Positions 10,065 through 21,360 of a DNA stretch of 64,000 bases are shown here, in pieces. This DNA is from Roridomyces roridus (Eukaryota; Basidiomycota; Agaricomycetes; Agaricales; Mycenaceae). How positions within the stretch are numbered: position 1 is the first letter of the stretch; every line of letters begins with the position of its first letter. Location of the stretch: positions 2,232,001-2,296,000 of the forward strand of contig JARKIF010000004.1 of assembly GCA_029378245.1 (NCBI GenBank), read 5' to 3'. The notes under the pieces are model-generated. The model was given only the letters and a program-made list of their open reading frames with translations. It was not told the DNA's origin and made no database searches. The position numbers and the translations under genes are program-made.

Positions 10065-11706
10065 GAGTTGAGAGCCAGTTTTGGAGATAGGGGAGTTCCA
10101 CAGAGTGGCAAATTAGACGTGCATCAGAAAATCCAACCGTGGGAAACGGTTGTCATTGACGAGATGACTTGAAGATGAAATATGTACATGGTCTGGAGCT
10201 TCTGTTGAGCTCTGATCCGAGAAACTGGGAAGGAGAGTTGGCATCCGCGACGAAATGATGCCGTCGTTCAGGAAAGCGGACTGCCTGGGTGAATCCGAAT
10301 CTTGCAATGCAGACTGGCCGTGGCATCAGTTCGCTCGACGGCGGGCAGGTTGAGTCTATCTTCATGATTCGGCCACCCACCCAAAGATCAGCGGCAACTT
10401 TGCCGCACCTAAAACGGTCTCCGAGGCTTGCTACTGAAGTCCGGCGTTTTTGATCCTGAAGTCTCCCAGTTGAATCCACCAACATCCCATGTTGCCGTGT
10501 TCTTATCGTACGCCCATCCATGTTTCCCATCAGCATTGCCTTTGATCTTTGATCTACGAGATGCCCGTCAGCGGATCACGGCGGGCCTTCCATTCCGCTT
10601 GTTCGAATTCTCACATAAAGATACTGCAAAGTAAAACGGGTTGCAGGTACATACTCTACGTTCCATTCCCGTCTGGACCGCTGATTAGATTTGCCCAGGA
10701 ACCCCGCTTTCCTGAACGACAGCTTGATTCCTCGGAATCTAACTGACCTTTCAGTTTCCCCGAGCTCAACAGTATGGACGCGGGTCAAGCTGTAACTATT
10801 AGAATTTTGAACTAACCACAACGTGATATCTTGCCGATGGCAGCCGCTTCCCACGGTTGCATTTTGATGCGCGCTGGCAGGGAAAGCCAAATTCGAGTAT
10901 TAAACGTACGCATCAAGATGTCCAGCTGCTCTACAGCATTCAGTTTCCCCTGGAATCTGACAGCGCACGCACGCACGGGAATAGCGGGAATATCATCGGA
11001 ATGCCGACGGGACATGCCGTATATTCATCACATTAAAATTGAACGCCATAAAGCCGCAGCCACATCTTATCTAATAGACAGGGTTGTAATGCGGCTGCGG
11101 CTGAGAATGGTGAAAAACCTTGTCTGGTTCGTTGGTAAGTATCTGCGTGGGCGCACCTCGGAGAGATGTAAATCCGACTTGGCGGTGCACCAGCTGAATT
11201 TTGCACGAAGCTCGGAGAATGCGCGATGCTGGGACATGACAGATCACCTTGAAGAGCTGTAGCAGGTCTCTCGGTTCCGTGCCTCGGATGAAGAAGTGTA
11301 ATATTGGGTGGTACCTGATTGAAAAAAAAATCAACTCTCTCACGCGGTTGCAGTCCATAATATAACGTCAATCAAGTTTCAGCGAAGACTGGGAAAACGG
11401 TCTTCTCTTGCAACGGTTTCCGTGGAAAAAGGGAATATTCCGGTGATTAGCCCGCGACCAAAACTCAATGAGTGAGAACAACGGCCGCGCCCAGACGACC
11501 CACAGGGCGGGAGCCCCTTAGTGACATGTAACGATCTTCCGAGTATAGCACCGGGCAGGACACACACAGGTCCCGCCGTCGTAACATTCTGATCTTCCAC
11601 GCCCGAGGCTAGACCGGAACTATTTGAGAAAAAGGTCCTGCGCGGCGTTTAGCTCCCTTTTCTGTTTGGATGTCGACTTTCCCCTCCTTCCCTCCCCTCC
11701 GCCAGG
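10065..11706. other. Intergenic region with small inverted repeat
   Basis: I see no gene. About 10258-10300 and 10680-10725 carry inverted copies of one sequence (CGCTTTCCTGAACGACRG with a nearby CCCAGG), related to the copy at 8260-8290. The segment just before 11707 is pyrimidine-rich (TTTCCCCTCCTTCCCTCCCCTCC), as often seen before fungal start codons, and is the likely promoter of the RING/IBR gene. Confidence 0.45.
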
Positions 11707-13950
11707 ATGTTCAAAAAGTACAAGGCGTTTGTGAAAAACGTACGTTCATTTCACGCGTTGGATCTTGGGCCGCGCTAACGACGAGGTGTCGATAGGAGGG
11801 CAAGTTCCAGCCCCCTGGTGCACGCGCGCTGCAGGACTTTGTCAACCTGTATGACGCGCAGCATGACGCCGGCTTGGTGTCCAAGGTCGTCCGGGCAGAG
11901 ACGGAAGCCGCTCTTCGCAGATCGGGAGATCGGATACGGAGCGCTGAGGCGTTGACTTCGCAGACGAGCATCGACTCGTCGGCATCACTTTCCCTCCGAC
12001 GAGCGACGAGTACTTCGTCGTTTGGAACGTTCTCCCAGCCTGCAGGGAGTTCAAAGGCCGAGATGGAGATCACATACACCCCCCGGCCCCCACAGTCGGA
12101 TTCGGGCAGTTCGAGTGGGGCTGCGAGTACCCATCGGACGTCTGGATTTACCGAGTCGGCACCCAGTTCTCTGTCGCTGCTGTCGAGATCACGTTCATAT
12201 TCGAGCGTTGGGACGGAGGCGACTTCGGTTGATTCACCGACAAGCCCGGCGCTTGCCATGTCGCCCAAGAGCTTGATGCGAGGTGCGTGGAGATGTTCTT
12301 TAATGTAGGCGTTCATCTTATATGTTGAAGCAGCCGTCCTCGCTCCACACCCCGAGCACGAGAGCGAGATTGAGGAGGAAGATGTGCCACATTCGAGGCA
12401 ATCACCCACGGCGTTGTGGGTCTCCCGCACACCCATTCCCCCAGCGCGACCGCCTACAACGCAGCCTCCGGATCAATGGGGCTGGGCGACGAAAAAGACC
12501 CAGGCTCGGGACAAAGACCTGCAGATGTGGGCTGCTTCAACTTCACAAGCTTCACAGGTGGAGCGGGAACGGAGCACGCCGGAGTCAATCCAACCACAGA
12601 CTCGAATGGCGTCGCCGCCGCCGCTCGTGTTACCCGAACCGCCTGTATCTCTTTCTCATACGGCTGTTGCGGCGTATACGCGCGAGGGTAAGGAATTTGT
12701 CCGCCGACTCCCACGGGAGGTTGAACCGTACGCTGATCGGCTTTGCAGAACTCCGTCCTTCCACCAGTACTCCCAGTTCAACTTCCACCTGCACCATCTG
12801 CTTCCGTCCGTGCCAAGTCTGTTCCGATCCCTGGCAATCTACGAGAGTGTATGTGTTTCGTTCTGCCGTGCATAGCTTCCGATGATCCTTATTTTTATCC
12901 TCATTTTTCCTCAGAGAGCTTGTGAAAGCGCGCGATGGGAAACAACTTCAACAACAGCAACAATCGCCCGGGCGCTATGGAATTTCACTGGATCCATGCA
13001 ACCATGTGTTTTGCGGGGTGTGTGCTTCCTTCTTTTCTTCCTCCATAAATTCCGCACACTCACTCACGCCTCCTTCCCCCGCGTACACAGGCATGTCTAG
13101 CGGAATCAATCTACCATAGTCTAAATATGGCTTTTGATCTCACCACCTACGGGGCGAAGCTGCCCGTCTATGCCCCCGACCATCTACATGGGTTCGGGAA
13201 ACCCGAGTTTCCCATCATGTGTCCGGTTCGTTCAGATTCTACAAGCCGCTGTATGGCGAGCCTTATGAAATTTAGACGTGTCTGTTCAAGAGACGCCAGA
13301 CGATGAGACCGCCGACGCAGATTACGGACACCATGGCACGGCTTGTGCTCGGTGCACCGAATATGGATGAGTGGAACCATGGGCGGTTGTTACAGACGCT
13401 CAACTTGGTGCATTGTCCGAGAAAGGGCTGCAACGAGTCGTTCGACCTGGACGATGCAATCCCCGCTGGTCCGCAACATCCCAAGCAGCGTGTTCATGTC
13501 AGTCTTTGTTTTTTTTTATACCTGGAACTTCAACTGACGGATGGATGGCAGTGTCCGCGGTGCAGACAGTCGATATGCAAGGCGTGCAAGTCTGGATGGC
13601 ATGAAAGTGCGTTACTTGTTCTCTTGCATACGATTCATCCAAATTCAATGGATGATCCACAGCTCCGGTGGACTGCGTGCGCTACAACCAAGCACAGGGG
13701 CCGCGGCCGGCGCCGTTACGCGACCACTATCCGCGCAACAATCAAGTAGTAGCAGCAAAACCGGTGGTTGAATCGAGGATCGCATCCCCAGATCCGCGGC
13801 GGTGAGCGTTTACCCTACGCCTCATCGAGTGGAATTTGAACCACTTGCAGACGGGTCATGATATACAACCCAGCGGAGACTGGCCGTCATGGGGCAACAA
13901 CATGGATGTGGGACGAACATTCCGGATCTTTGCAGCACTTACATCAATAA
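11707..13950 (+). CDS. RING/IBR-type (RBR-like) E3 ubiquitin ligase
   Basis: A predicted ubiquitin-protein ligase. The start at 11707 (MFKKYKAFVKN) leads, after one intron, into a long Ser/Thr/Pro-rich low-complexity region. A first zinc module follows near 12790 (CTICFRPCQVC) and continues after introns as LDPCNHVFCGACLAE and MCPTC. A second module around 13420-13600 reads HCPRKGCNESFDLDD, then HCPRCRQSICKACKSGWH, the Cys spacing of an IBR (in-between-RING) domain. The tail (VDCVRYNQAQGPRP...) ends MWDEHSGSLQHLHQ and stop at 13948. About nine exons join in frame. No third C-terminal RING2 with a catalytic Cys is obvious, so whether it works by the RBR thioester mechanism is open. It could equally be a RING plus IBR adaptor. 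Confidence 0.75.
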
Positions 13951-16074
13951 ATTATTATCTCGCTCTTTCTTTTGGTTCACTTGGTCTAGGGACTCTCACT
14001 CACTCACTCATTTACTAAAATCCGCACCGGAATATTCAACTACCTACCTTCGTTTCGGTCCAGCTGTGCCACTCACTTTTATCGTCCATCTTTTGTAAAT
14101 AGTACCTATCGGAATGTTGTAGAAATCAGTAGTGCTGTACAAAATCAAAGTAATTGAACTCGGAGTGCGGCCAAGGACGGGCAGCCATGTTAGGCAATAT
14201 GAAGCTCGGAGATGAGATGGAGATGGATCCCTGATGCGCCAGCGCCGCTGTCAGCCTATTCACGAAGAGCGCTGATCTCTAAAGGGCCAAGGCACCGCCC
14301 GACATTCTGGATGGCTGCAGCTGTTTGTTCTCAGACTGCTGTACGCTGCGGTCAGGAGGTTCTGTTCCGAGAGCTGATTTATATCTGACAGTCCACGGCG
14401 CTGCAAGTGCTCCGCTGACTCGGTGCTTCTAAGTTCTAGGGATGTTCCCTCTGCTTCCGCGGAGATTGCGTCCCGGACACCGTTTGAGACCGATGGAAGT
14501 GCCTTTGTTTGTGGTGGGATTTTCAGTCAAGATGGCGCACTCATCGTATGCGTCCGTTTGAAGTATCACTGGAGCCTGAGAATGCCGCCATGGTGCGTGA
14601 TCCAGATCATGACGCGCCATCATGCGCCATTACCTGGATGATCGGATCAATCCGATCATCTTTGCGTTCTTCCATACATGATACCGCGACCTCCTTTCCT
14701 CTCGAGCATGGGCAATCAGTCAGATTCAGTCTGCAATCGCACCGAAGTCTTCTTCCCCACTTCTGAGGCTTTCCGTCAAAGTGGACGAGGAGGAAGACTG
14801 GTCATCCGCATTCGTCGTCTGAAACTCTTCTACGTACGTTACCCATGACTCACCAGAGGACCTTGACGACCGGCCGCCGACCACTGACGCACCACTCTAC
14901 CAACGACAATCGCGGATTGGTCGCGGATTTGAGGAGGCGATTGTCCTCACGCTTGATCCCTCCCCGCGGCACATGTATCTGTATCTCATGGCGGCGGCCG
15001 CCCCTTGAGACCCCCAACTAGTAGTCTTCGGGCGGAGGTGGCCACACTTGCAAGTATTCATATCTTTCTCGGCAAGTCAATACAGTAATGCCGTAGGTCC
15101 TGGGATCGGTGTGATTGTTTTGCGGGGTCGCCCGAGTCCTCGTTCAAATAGCTCCGCCGGCGACGAAAGCGTTCGCGTTCTTTGAAGGAATCAAATTGCC
15201 TTGGCCCAGCCGCACCGTCCAATTGATCTAGTGAGAGAGAACGGTGCGTTCTAACTGCTTGATTCTCTACTGCACAGTCATTTCCCCGCCGCAGAGGGGT
15301 TAGGTGCGCCACATTACTTATCTTTTTTCGATGCAGTGGTCCGGGGTGCGTAGGACCGTTCCCTCTCATCAAATATGGCTTCCGTCAAATGGGCTCCACT
15401 TGATGCGACATCGGTATCGCTGGGTCGTTCCTCTCCGTGGGCGAATGCCGGTCTGAATCAAATACAATCCCATTCCCGTCGGGTCGTTCCGCGTCATCCA
15501 AAGTCTCTTGCAAGATCTGCAACTCCCCCGATCCCATACATCGCTAGCCCTGCGACCTACCTGGAACGCGAAGATGCATCGAAACTCATAGACGAGTGCC
15601 CTACTTGTTACTCCGCTTCGGAATCAAAACACTCGGAAATGGCGGAAGTGTCTACAAATCCAGTTAGCAGAGATTTCATTGATATTATTGTGGCTTCCGA
15701 GTCAATATACCTGGGGTTGATGGTATTGCCGCTCTCCCTTGTACCTACTAGGCAAGTCGTCATTTGGACAAATCGTCTATTCAACTGTTAAGTTACTGAG
15801 CAGAGATGTCGCAAGTGATCTACGGCCCTGGGCAAGCCCTGCAGGGCTAAATAAACCGTCAATCCACTGTGGCCACGGTCCACCAACCTACACCGACGCC
15901 AGCGCGGCGCGCCAGTCCAGTACTTAGAGTCTCAGAACTACTTACCTCGCCATTGACATTCATCTGGCGGGTTGATCGGGCTAACTCGAAACTCGTCCTT
16001 GACGGCCGCTGGCGCCAAGCCTTCCTTTCTTCCTTCCATTGCCCTCATCTTTCACCCATTATTTCTTTTATTCC
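13951..16074. other. Intergenic region, no supported gene
   Basis: Contains an open frame of 138 codons (15375-15791, MASVKWAPLDATSVSL...) and several shorter ones, none with a recognisable motif. A near-perfect palindrome, GATGATCGGAT-ca-ATCCGATCATC, lies at 14637-14660. The pyrimidine-rich TTTCTTCCTTCC stretch at about 16020-16074 is probably the 5' leader of the MFS gene. Confidence 0.45.
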
Positions 16075-18659
16075 ATGGCCACCCCTGACGCCGAGAAACG
16101 CGCGGGCCTCGCCTCCATCCCGAGCAGTCCAGTCCAACTAAGCAAGGAAGACGAAGACGCGCAGGTCATCCCGGAGAACAACCTCCCTCTCGTGTTCACT
16201 GGGTTAATGTTGTCTACATTCCTCGTGCGTCTTCTTCGTATTGCCATTCGTACTCCAGTCCATCCCGAGTAACAGGCGGCGCTCGATATGACCATGTATG
16301 TGGGCTCAGATAAAGACCGGCCGGTATTGACCGAGGCAGCGTATCCACTGCGCTAGCGACGATAGTGGCGGATTTAGGAGGCGGAGATAGTTATTCCTGG
16401 GTCGGAAGGTACGCCATCCTCATCCACCGCGTCTACTACATCGCATCTCACTTATCTCAGCGCCTACATGATCGCCGCTGCAGCGCTGAGTCCGCTCTAC
16501 GGCAAACTGTCAGACATATTCGGGCGGAAGCAGATATTCTTTCCTTGTGTTTTCATTTTCTTGGTGCGTCATACCGGCTGCTCGCATTGGACGTCTGCAT
16601 CTGACCAACATGGGACAAAACAGCTTGGGTCGGCGCTGTGTGGCGCAGCACAGACGATGACGTGGCTCATCGTAGCGCGCGCGGTGCAGGGAATTGGCGC
16701 CGGTGGTGTCCAGCAGCTTGTGCAAATTGTCATTGGGGACATCGTGCCTCTGGAGAAGTACGCGCAGTCTTCGATGTGACCGTGCGTGGCCTGATTTGTT
16801 TAGACGCGGCTCGTTTTCTTCATTGGCGGGTGCGACCTGGGGAATCGCTAGTGTTGTCGGTCCGGTCGTCGGAGGGGTGAGTGCTAATTCCTTCGCATCT
16901 CGTCGATTCGCTGGACTCGTAGCAGACTTTGGCTGGGAAGGGACAGTGGCGGTGGTGGGTCTCAGCGTGCTTTCTTCTCTTCGCCTCCTTTCATCCCTCT
17001 TCAGGTGTTTCTGGCTCAATCTGTGCGTCATCTTTATCCGGACACGTCTCAGCTGACACCGCGCAGACCGACGGGCGCCGTCGCGTCCACCATCCTCTTC
17101 TTTTTCCTCAAACTCAACCCCAGAGAAGGCAAAAAGTTCCGCGACGTTGTCCGCGAGTTTGATTTCATCGGCTTGTTCCTCCTCGTCGGTGGCATCGTCT
17201 GTCTGCTGCTTGGATTCAGTCAAAGTCAGCATGGCTGTATGTTTCTCTTCCGTGCCTCTACGATCGCGCGAAATTCACTCACATGCAGGGGACCAACCTG
17301 CCACGATTGCATTGCTGGCAGTGGGCGGGGCGATGCTCGTTGTAGGAGTGGCGTTTGAGATGTTGTGGATCCAGAGTCCGCGGTCGCCCATCATCCCTCC
17401 CCGACTCTTCAGAGTACGCCATCCTTCATACCCGCGAGTCTTGCTGACACCCGCAAATTAGACGCGGACGACGGGATTCATATCCCTCACGACGTTCCTG
17501 CATGCCTTCGTCTTCTTTTGCGGGACCTTTTACTTTCCGCTGTACCTCCAAGTTCGGGGCTCCTCCCCACTTAGAGCGGGGGTACTGTAAGTCCGTTGAC
17601 ACGATTCCTTTCGTTGCTCAAGGTTTCAAGGACCATCCCCTTTGCTGTGCTCACCTCTTTGACTTCGGCGCTGGGAGGTATCGTAACGACCAAGATTGGT
17701 GACTTTAGGCCACCGATGTGGATAGGATTCGTACGTCGTCTCCAGGATTTTCTAGGAGTTGGAAGCTGAATTTTGGTATTCTAGTCATTCATGACGCTCG
17801 GATATGGGCTTATGATAACGCTGGATGAAAAGACGCCCATGTGGGTTCTCCTTCCTGCGTACACTTGGTATTGACATCTTTCTTCAGCGCTCGCGCGGTG
17901 GGCTACAGCTCGATCGTGGGCTTTGGCGCAGGGTGGTTCTTCCTCCCTCCGTTGATTGGATTTCAGGCGGCCATGCCTACGCGTGAAATGGCGACCACAT
18001 CCGCTACCTTCCTTCTTATCAAGTTAGTGAGGGAGCGGGTGATTCGATTTCGATTCTGAGCAGCGGACCCAGGTTGCTGGGGTCTTCGATTGGCATTTCG
18101 ATTGGGGAGGCAGTTTGGTCGTCGGTGAGCCCCAAACACTTTGGTAATTACATTCACACCCACTCACTTTGCGTGACACCAGGCCGCCCGCAAGCAGCTT
18201 GCCAAGATCTCAGACCTGACGTTGGATTTATCGGGCGCGGCTTTGACGAATAAGATTCCCGTCCTCAAAGACATCGAGGTGAGCAAGCATCTTGGAGTGT
18301 TGATCCTGAACTCACGTGCCCAAGCCCGAATCTCTGAAGGCGCAAGTTCTGCACGCGTATTCGAAAGGAATATCCACCGTTTGGATCATGAGTACGCCGA
18401 TCTTAGGCGTCTGTTTACTCGCTAGTGCGTCTTTCTCCTCTCCTTATCCTGTTTTCTTCCCTTTAATTTTTTTAATTTTGCCTGAACGCAACCTGCAGCT
18501 CTGGTGCTCAAGAACTACTCTCAAAAGCGCAAAATCATTCTGAGGGGGAGGGAAACGCAGACGATGCCGATGGAACGGGCCCCGCGACCGGTTTCCGCTG
18601 CGCTGGCGTTGGAGTCGGGGATGGACAGTGCAGTGCAGGTTGATAAAGTGAACGAGTAG
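16075..18659 (+). CDS. MFS drug/H+ antiporter-type transporter (DHA2-like, 14 TM)
   Basis: A plasma-membrane exporter of the major facilitator superfamily, DHA2 type. The start at 16075 gives MATPDAEKRAGLASIPSS, a short acidic N-tail and the first TM. Landmarks after splicing: ALDMTI; IVADLGGGDSYSWVGSAYMI; LYGKLSDIFGRK (loop 2-3 signature); ARAVQGIGAGGVQQL (motif near 16680); GATWGIASVVGPVVGG (motif C of drug antiporters); WRWCFWLNLPTGAVAS; FDFIGLFLLVGGIVCLL; then a long second half with STALGG-like and GFGAGWFFLPPLIGFQAAM segments. The C-tail ends MDSAVQVDKVNE. About a dozen introns all keep frame. The motif-C glycines and the 14-TM spacing argue for drug or siderophore efflux rather than sugar uptake. 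The substrate cannot be read from sequence. Confidence 0.87.
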
Positions 18660-18839
18660 CGGCTATTCAAATATGTACTAATCTGGCGAGCGGGTCGACT
18701 TTCAGTGCCACTAGCCCATGAATCTCCTTTGATGAGCAAAGAAATGCTTCGCACTGATCAGCGGATGAAACAGGCTGCAAGGCTGGAGTGCGCCGAGCAC
18801 GCGGCTTTCGAAGGTCCTTTCACGGCACAACGAATTTGC
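18660..18839. other. Short intergenic stretch after the MFS gene
   Basis: No gene seen. It ends at the MYND-finger relic starting at 18840. Confidence 0.4.
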
Positions 18840-18990
18840 CAGATGTGCAAGAAATACAACGAAACCTAGGCGCGGTATCCTCGCTGCAAACGGTGTTTAT
18901 TGCTCAGTGTGACCTTGTATTCCATCTCCTTCTGTTCGCTTGTGTAGCGTTTGGCAGAAGACAGGGGCACAAAACCATTTGCGGCCAGCG
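18840..18990 (+). pseudogene. MYND zinc-finger relic
   Basis: A fragment matching the zinc finger of the intact MYND gene at 28973-30660. CQMCKKYNET, an in-frame TAG stop, then ARYPRCKRC aligns with CQTCKKPNETEARYSRCKRC. After an intron-sized gap RQGHKTICGQR aligns with WKGGHKAICGQA. The central zinc ligands between the two halves (the YCS.ACQ portion) are replaced by unrelated sequence. Nothing else of the gene is present. It sits just 5' of the GST at 19136. Confidence 0.75.
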
Positions 18991-19135
18991 GGCCGCTCGC
19001 GGCTCGATGGAACATCTGCTTACATATTTTCAGGTTGTGCTTGGTAAGGATGCGCTCGCTTGCTTGAAATTTAAAAGCGGCCGTTCCACTCACCCACCCT
19101 TTCCTCCAGTCCCGTCAACCCCAGAGCGCTGGCCA

Positions 19136-20007
19136 ATGGTCCTAAAACTCTACGCCCGAAAATTCGTCAGCGGCGGCACCGCCATCGTCGCGCTCGTCCT
19201 CGCAGAGAAACAAATCCCTTTCGAGCTCGTTGAGATCGACATCCAGACGAACCAGAACAAGACGCCCGAGTACCTCGCTTTACACCCATTCGGACAGATT
19301 CCTTGTATCGTGCGTTGTCTGTGTATTCTTGCTAGCTCTGGTGAATCTGATGTGCAGGACAGGACGACGACGGCTTCGTCTTGTACGAAAGCCGCGCCAT
19401 CTGCCGATACCTCTGCGAGAAGTACCCGGATCAAGGCGCCAAAGAGCTGTATCCCACCGGCTTCAAAGAGCGAGCGCTCGTCGAACAAGCCGCCTCTGTG
19501 GAATCCGCCAACTTCATCCCATACGTGTCGCGGATCTTCCGAGAGTTGTTATTCAAGCCGTGAGCCCATCTCTCTCCTAGTGCGGATTCTTACTGAGATG
19601 ATGAACAGATTGGAGGGCCAGGAAACTGACCAATCCTCCGTGGACGAGGCCCTTGCCCTGCTGCATAAAAAGTTAGATGCGTATGAGGTCATACTCGGCA
19701 AGACAAAATACCTCGCTGGAGACGTACGTGTGCCCAGTGGTACCCGCTATCATTCTTCTTGCTTAAGCCTCGAGTTACAGGAATTCACCCTCGCAGACTT
19801 ATTCCACCTCTACGCAGCACCGCGCCTTACCGACCTTGGAGTGGATGTCTGGTCCGAGAGAGGACCCAACGTTCGACGGTGCGTAGTCCTTCCAAGACCG
19901 TATGGCAAACTCACGGCGAATCCAGGTGGTGGGACGATATCAGTACCCGTCCGGCCTGGCTGAAATTGAGGGCGGAGGGGGTCAAGGGGACGACGTCGAC
20001 GGACTGA
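19136..20007 (+). CDS. Glutathione S-transferase, fungal phi-like, plus-strand copy
   Basis: A complete five-exon GST. MVLKLYARKFVSGGTAIVAL starts at 19136 and the N-domain ends PFGQIPCI. Exon 2 is DDDGFVLYESRAICRYLCEKYPDQGAKELYP to RELLFKP. Exon 3 is LEGQETDQSSVDEALALLHKKLDAYEVILGKTKYLAGD. Exon 4 is EFTLADLFHLYAAPRLTDLGVDVWSERGPNVR. The last exon is WWDDISTRPAWLKLRAEGVKGTTSTD and stop. The donor for intron 1 follows ATC, and the acceptor must be the second AG (GGACAG) to keep frame. It is more similar to the pseudogene at 5882-6671 than to the tandem pair. It ends about 160 bp before the left arm of the inverted duplication. Confidence 0.88.
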
Positions 20008-20090
20008 TGATACACCTGTACCAAATTCTGGCGGTGCTGAACGGATTCCTGGAAAGAAAGCCGGCGGCAGATCTCCGTGATTAACCAAGT

Positions 20091-20213
20091 TCACTTACTG
20101 AGTAGCCAGCGACGCAGATAAAAGCCGGAAAAAATTGAGATTTGTCTCCAAGCAGCAGATATTGGTGTATCCGGCTTTTCGTTAAATTTGACGTGGTTCG
20201 AGAGGTCGGCCAT
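20091..20213 (-). pseudogene. Chimeric 5' stub of the sugar transporter gene
   Basis: A 40-codon frame beginning at 20213. Its first 16 residues (MADLSNHVKFNEKPDT) match the start of the sugar transporter at 35218 with a single change (Leu for Pro). After the duplication breakpoint (20167) it runs into unrelated sequence (PISAAWRQISIFSGFYLRRW...) and stops. The duplicated upstream DNA keeps the transporter's TATA element (about 20270-20277 on the minus strand). A promoter therefore faces a truncated, fused reading frame. Either it is dead, or it makes a short orphan peptide. Confidence 0.8.
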
Positions 20214-20887
20214 TGTCGAGGGAATAATGGCCGCGCGATGTTGGGGAATTTTCGTATTTTGGAGACTTTTTTATACTCGGCCAACTTTAGCGAGCATTGC
20301 GTCAGGGGTTGCCGGATTCGGAGACATGTCCGGGCATCTGTGGTGTTGAAGCTGTACGATTGTGGAGAATCGGGTGAAAGTTGGTCAGCCAGCGACCGTC
20401 TCCAGTGGAACTCAGCACAACTTGCAGACTTGCGTGTGTGTCCCAGTGATCCATGAGTTGGAGGTGCAGGGGTCGGCCTTTTAGAGGAAACTGAGGGAGT
20501 CAGATGCACGGAAAACAGCGGGCAACTCGTTGGAGTAGAAAAGCGATGACGTGAGCCATACGTCGAAGCTGGAGCGTTGGCTCCCGTGATTGAAGTCCAT
20601 TGATGGGGTGAATACACTAGCAACGTCGGCCAGCGCGAGAATGCGGAAACATGGGTACGGCGAGGGAGACTGTCGCGGTACGGAGACAAGATGAGCGTGT
20701 GGCGGTTCTTATGATCAATCATCGCCGAACAACTCGATCAATCCGTGTCATCAACGATCCACTTCCATCAAAAACAACACAAGGGTTGAAACCGCCGCGG
20801 GCAGAGTACTTGCGTGGAGTACCGAGTAAAGCACTACTTGCTTACATACACTACTGCAAACACACAGCTAATACAATACACGACAAC

Positions 20888-21353
20888 CAAGGGGCACCAA
20901 AGATAAGAGATCAGCACATCACCTCGAATTTTTTTTTTCAGCCAAATCGGCAGACCCTCCCCCCCTCTATAAAAGGAAATTTCCTTTTTGGGACGCATCA
21001 AATGACATTATTTTGGGTATTTTGCCCCCCCTGCTGCCTGTACATACCTCCCAAGGGCTTCCAGTCCATTCTATCAGCTCTGGAGCCCAAGATCGGGGTT
21101 TTCCGTCGAAATTCTGAGTTGACAAAGGTCCGCATGTGACCAGAGCACGTGACCACTTGGACACGTGACCAAGTCGGGACCATGTACCGAAGAAATTGAG
21201 AAAGTTCACTGGGGCTCTATTCAGTGGCCTACTATGCGAACAGAGCCTTTCCAGTGTCTGCGGAAATTTGGTGCAAAACTTTTTTTTCAGCCCTTGGAGG
21301 GACCCCCCCCTCCCCTCCTATAATAGGAAATTTCTTATCTTTGGTGCCCCTTG
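20888..21353. mobile_element. hAT-type MITE (466 bp), left copy
   Basis: A non-autonomous DNA transposon with perfect 20-bp terminal inverted repeats. The left end is CAAGGGGCACCAAAGATAAG and the right end is its exact reverse complement. It is flanked by an 8-bp target duplication ACGACAAC (20880-20887 and 21354-21361). An 8-bp target duplication with a CAAGGG-type end is the hallmark of the hAT superfamily. Subterminal regions hold A/T runs plus CCTCCCCCCCTCTATAAAAGG-like stretches. The middle has three CACGTG/CACATG-type motifs. There is no transposase coding. A diverged copy of identical length is at 34181-34646. It lies immediately 3' of the DUF6535 stop codon. Confidence 0.92.
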
Positions 21354-21360
21354 ACGACAA

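Noticed and set aside
15375..15791. 138-codon plus-strand open frame
   Set aside because: No motif, no splice partner and no conserved-looking segment; kept only as a note in the intergenic entry.
18788..19963. 391-codon open frame joining the MYND relic to the GST
   Set aside because: It reads through GST introns. The GST start at 19136 and spliced exons explain the sequence better, and the upstream part is a decayed MYND fragment.
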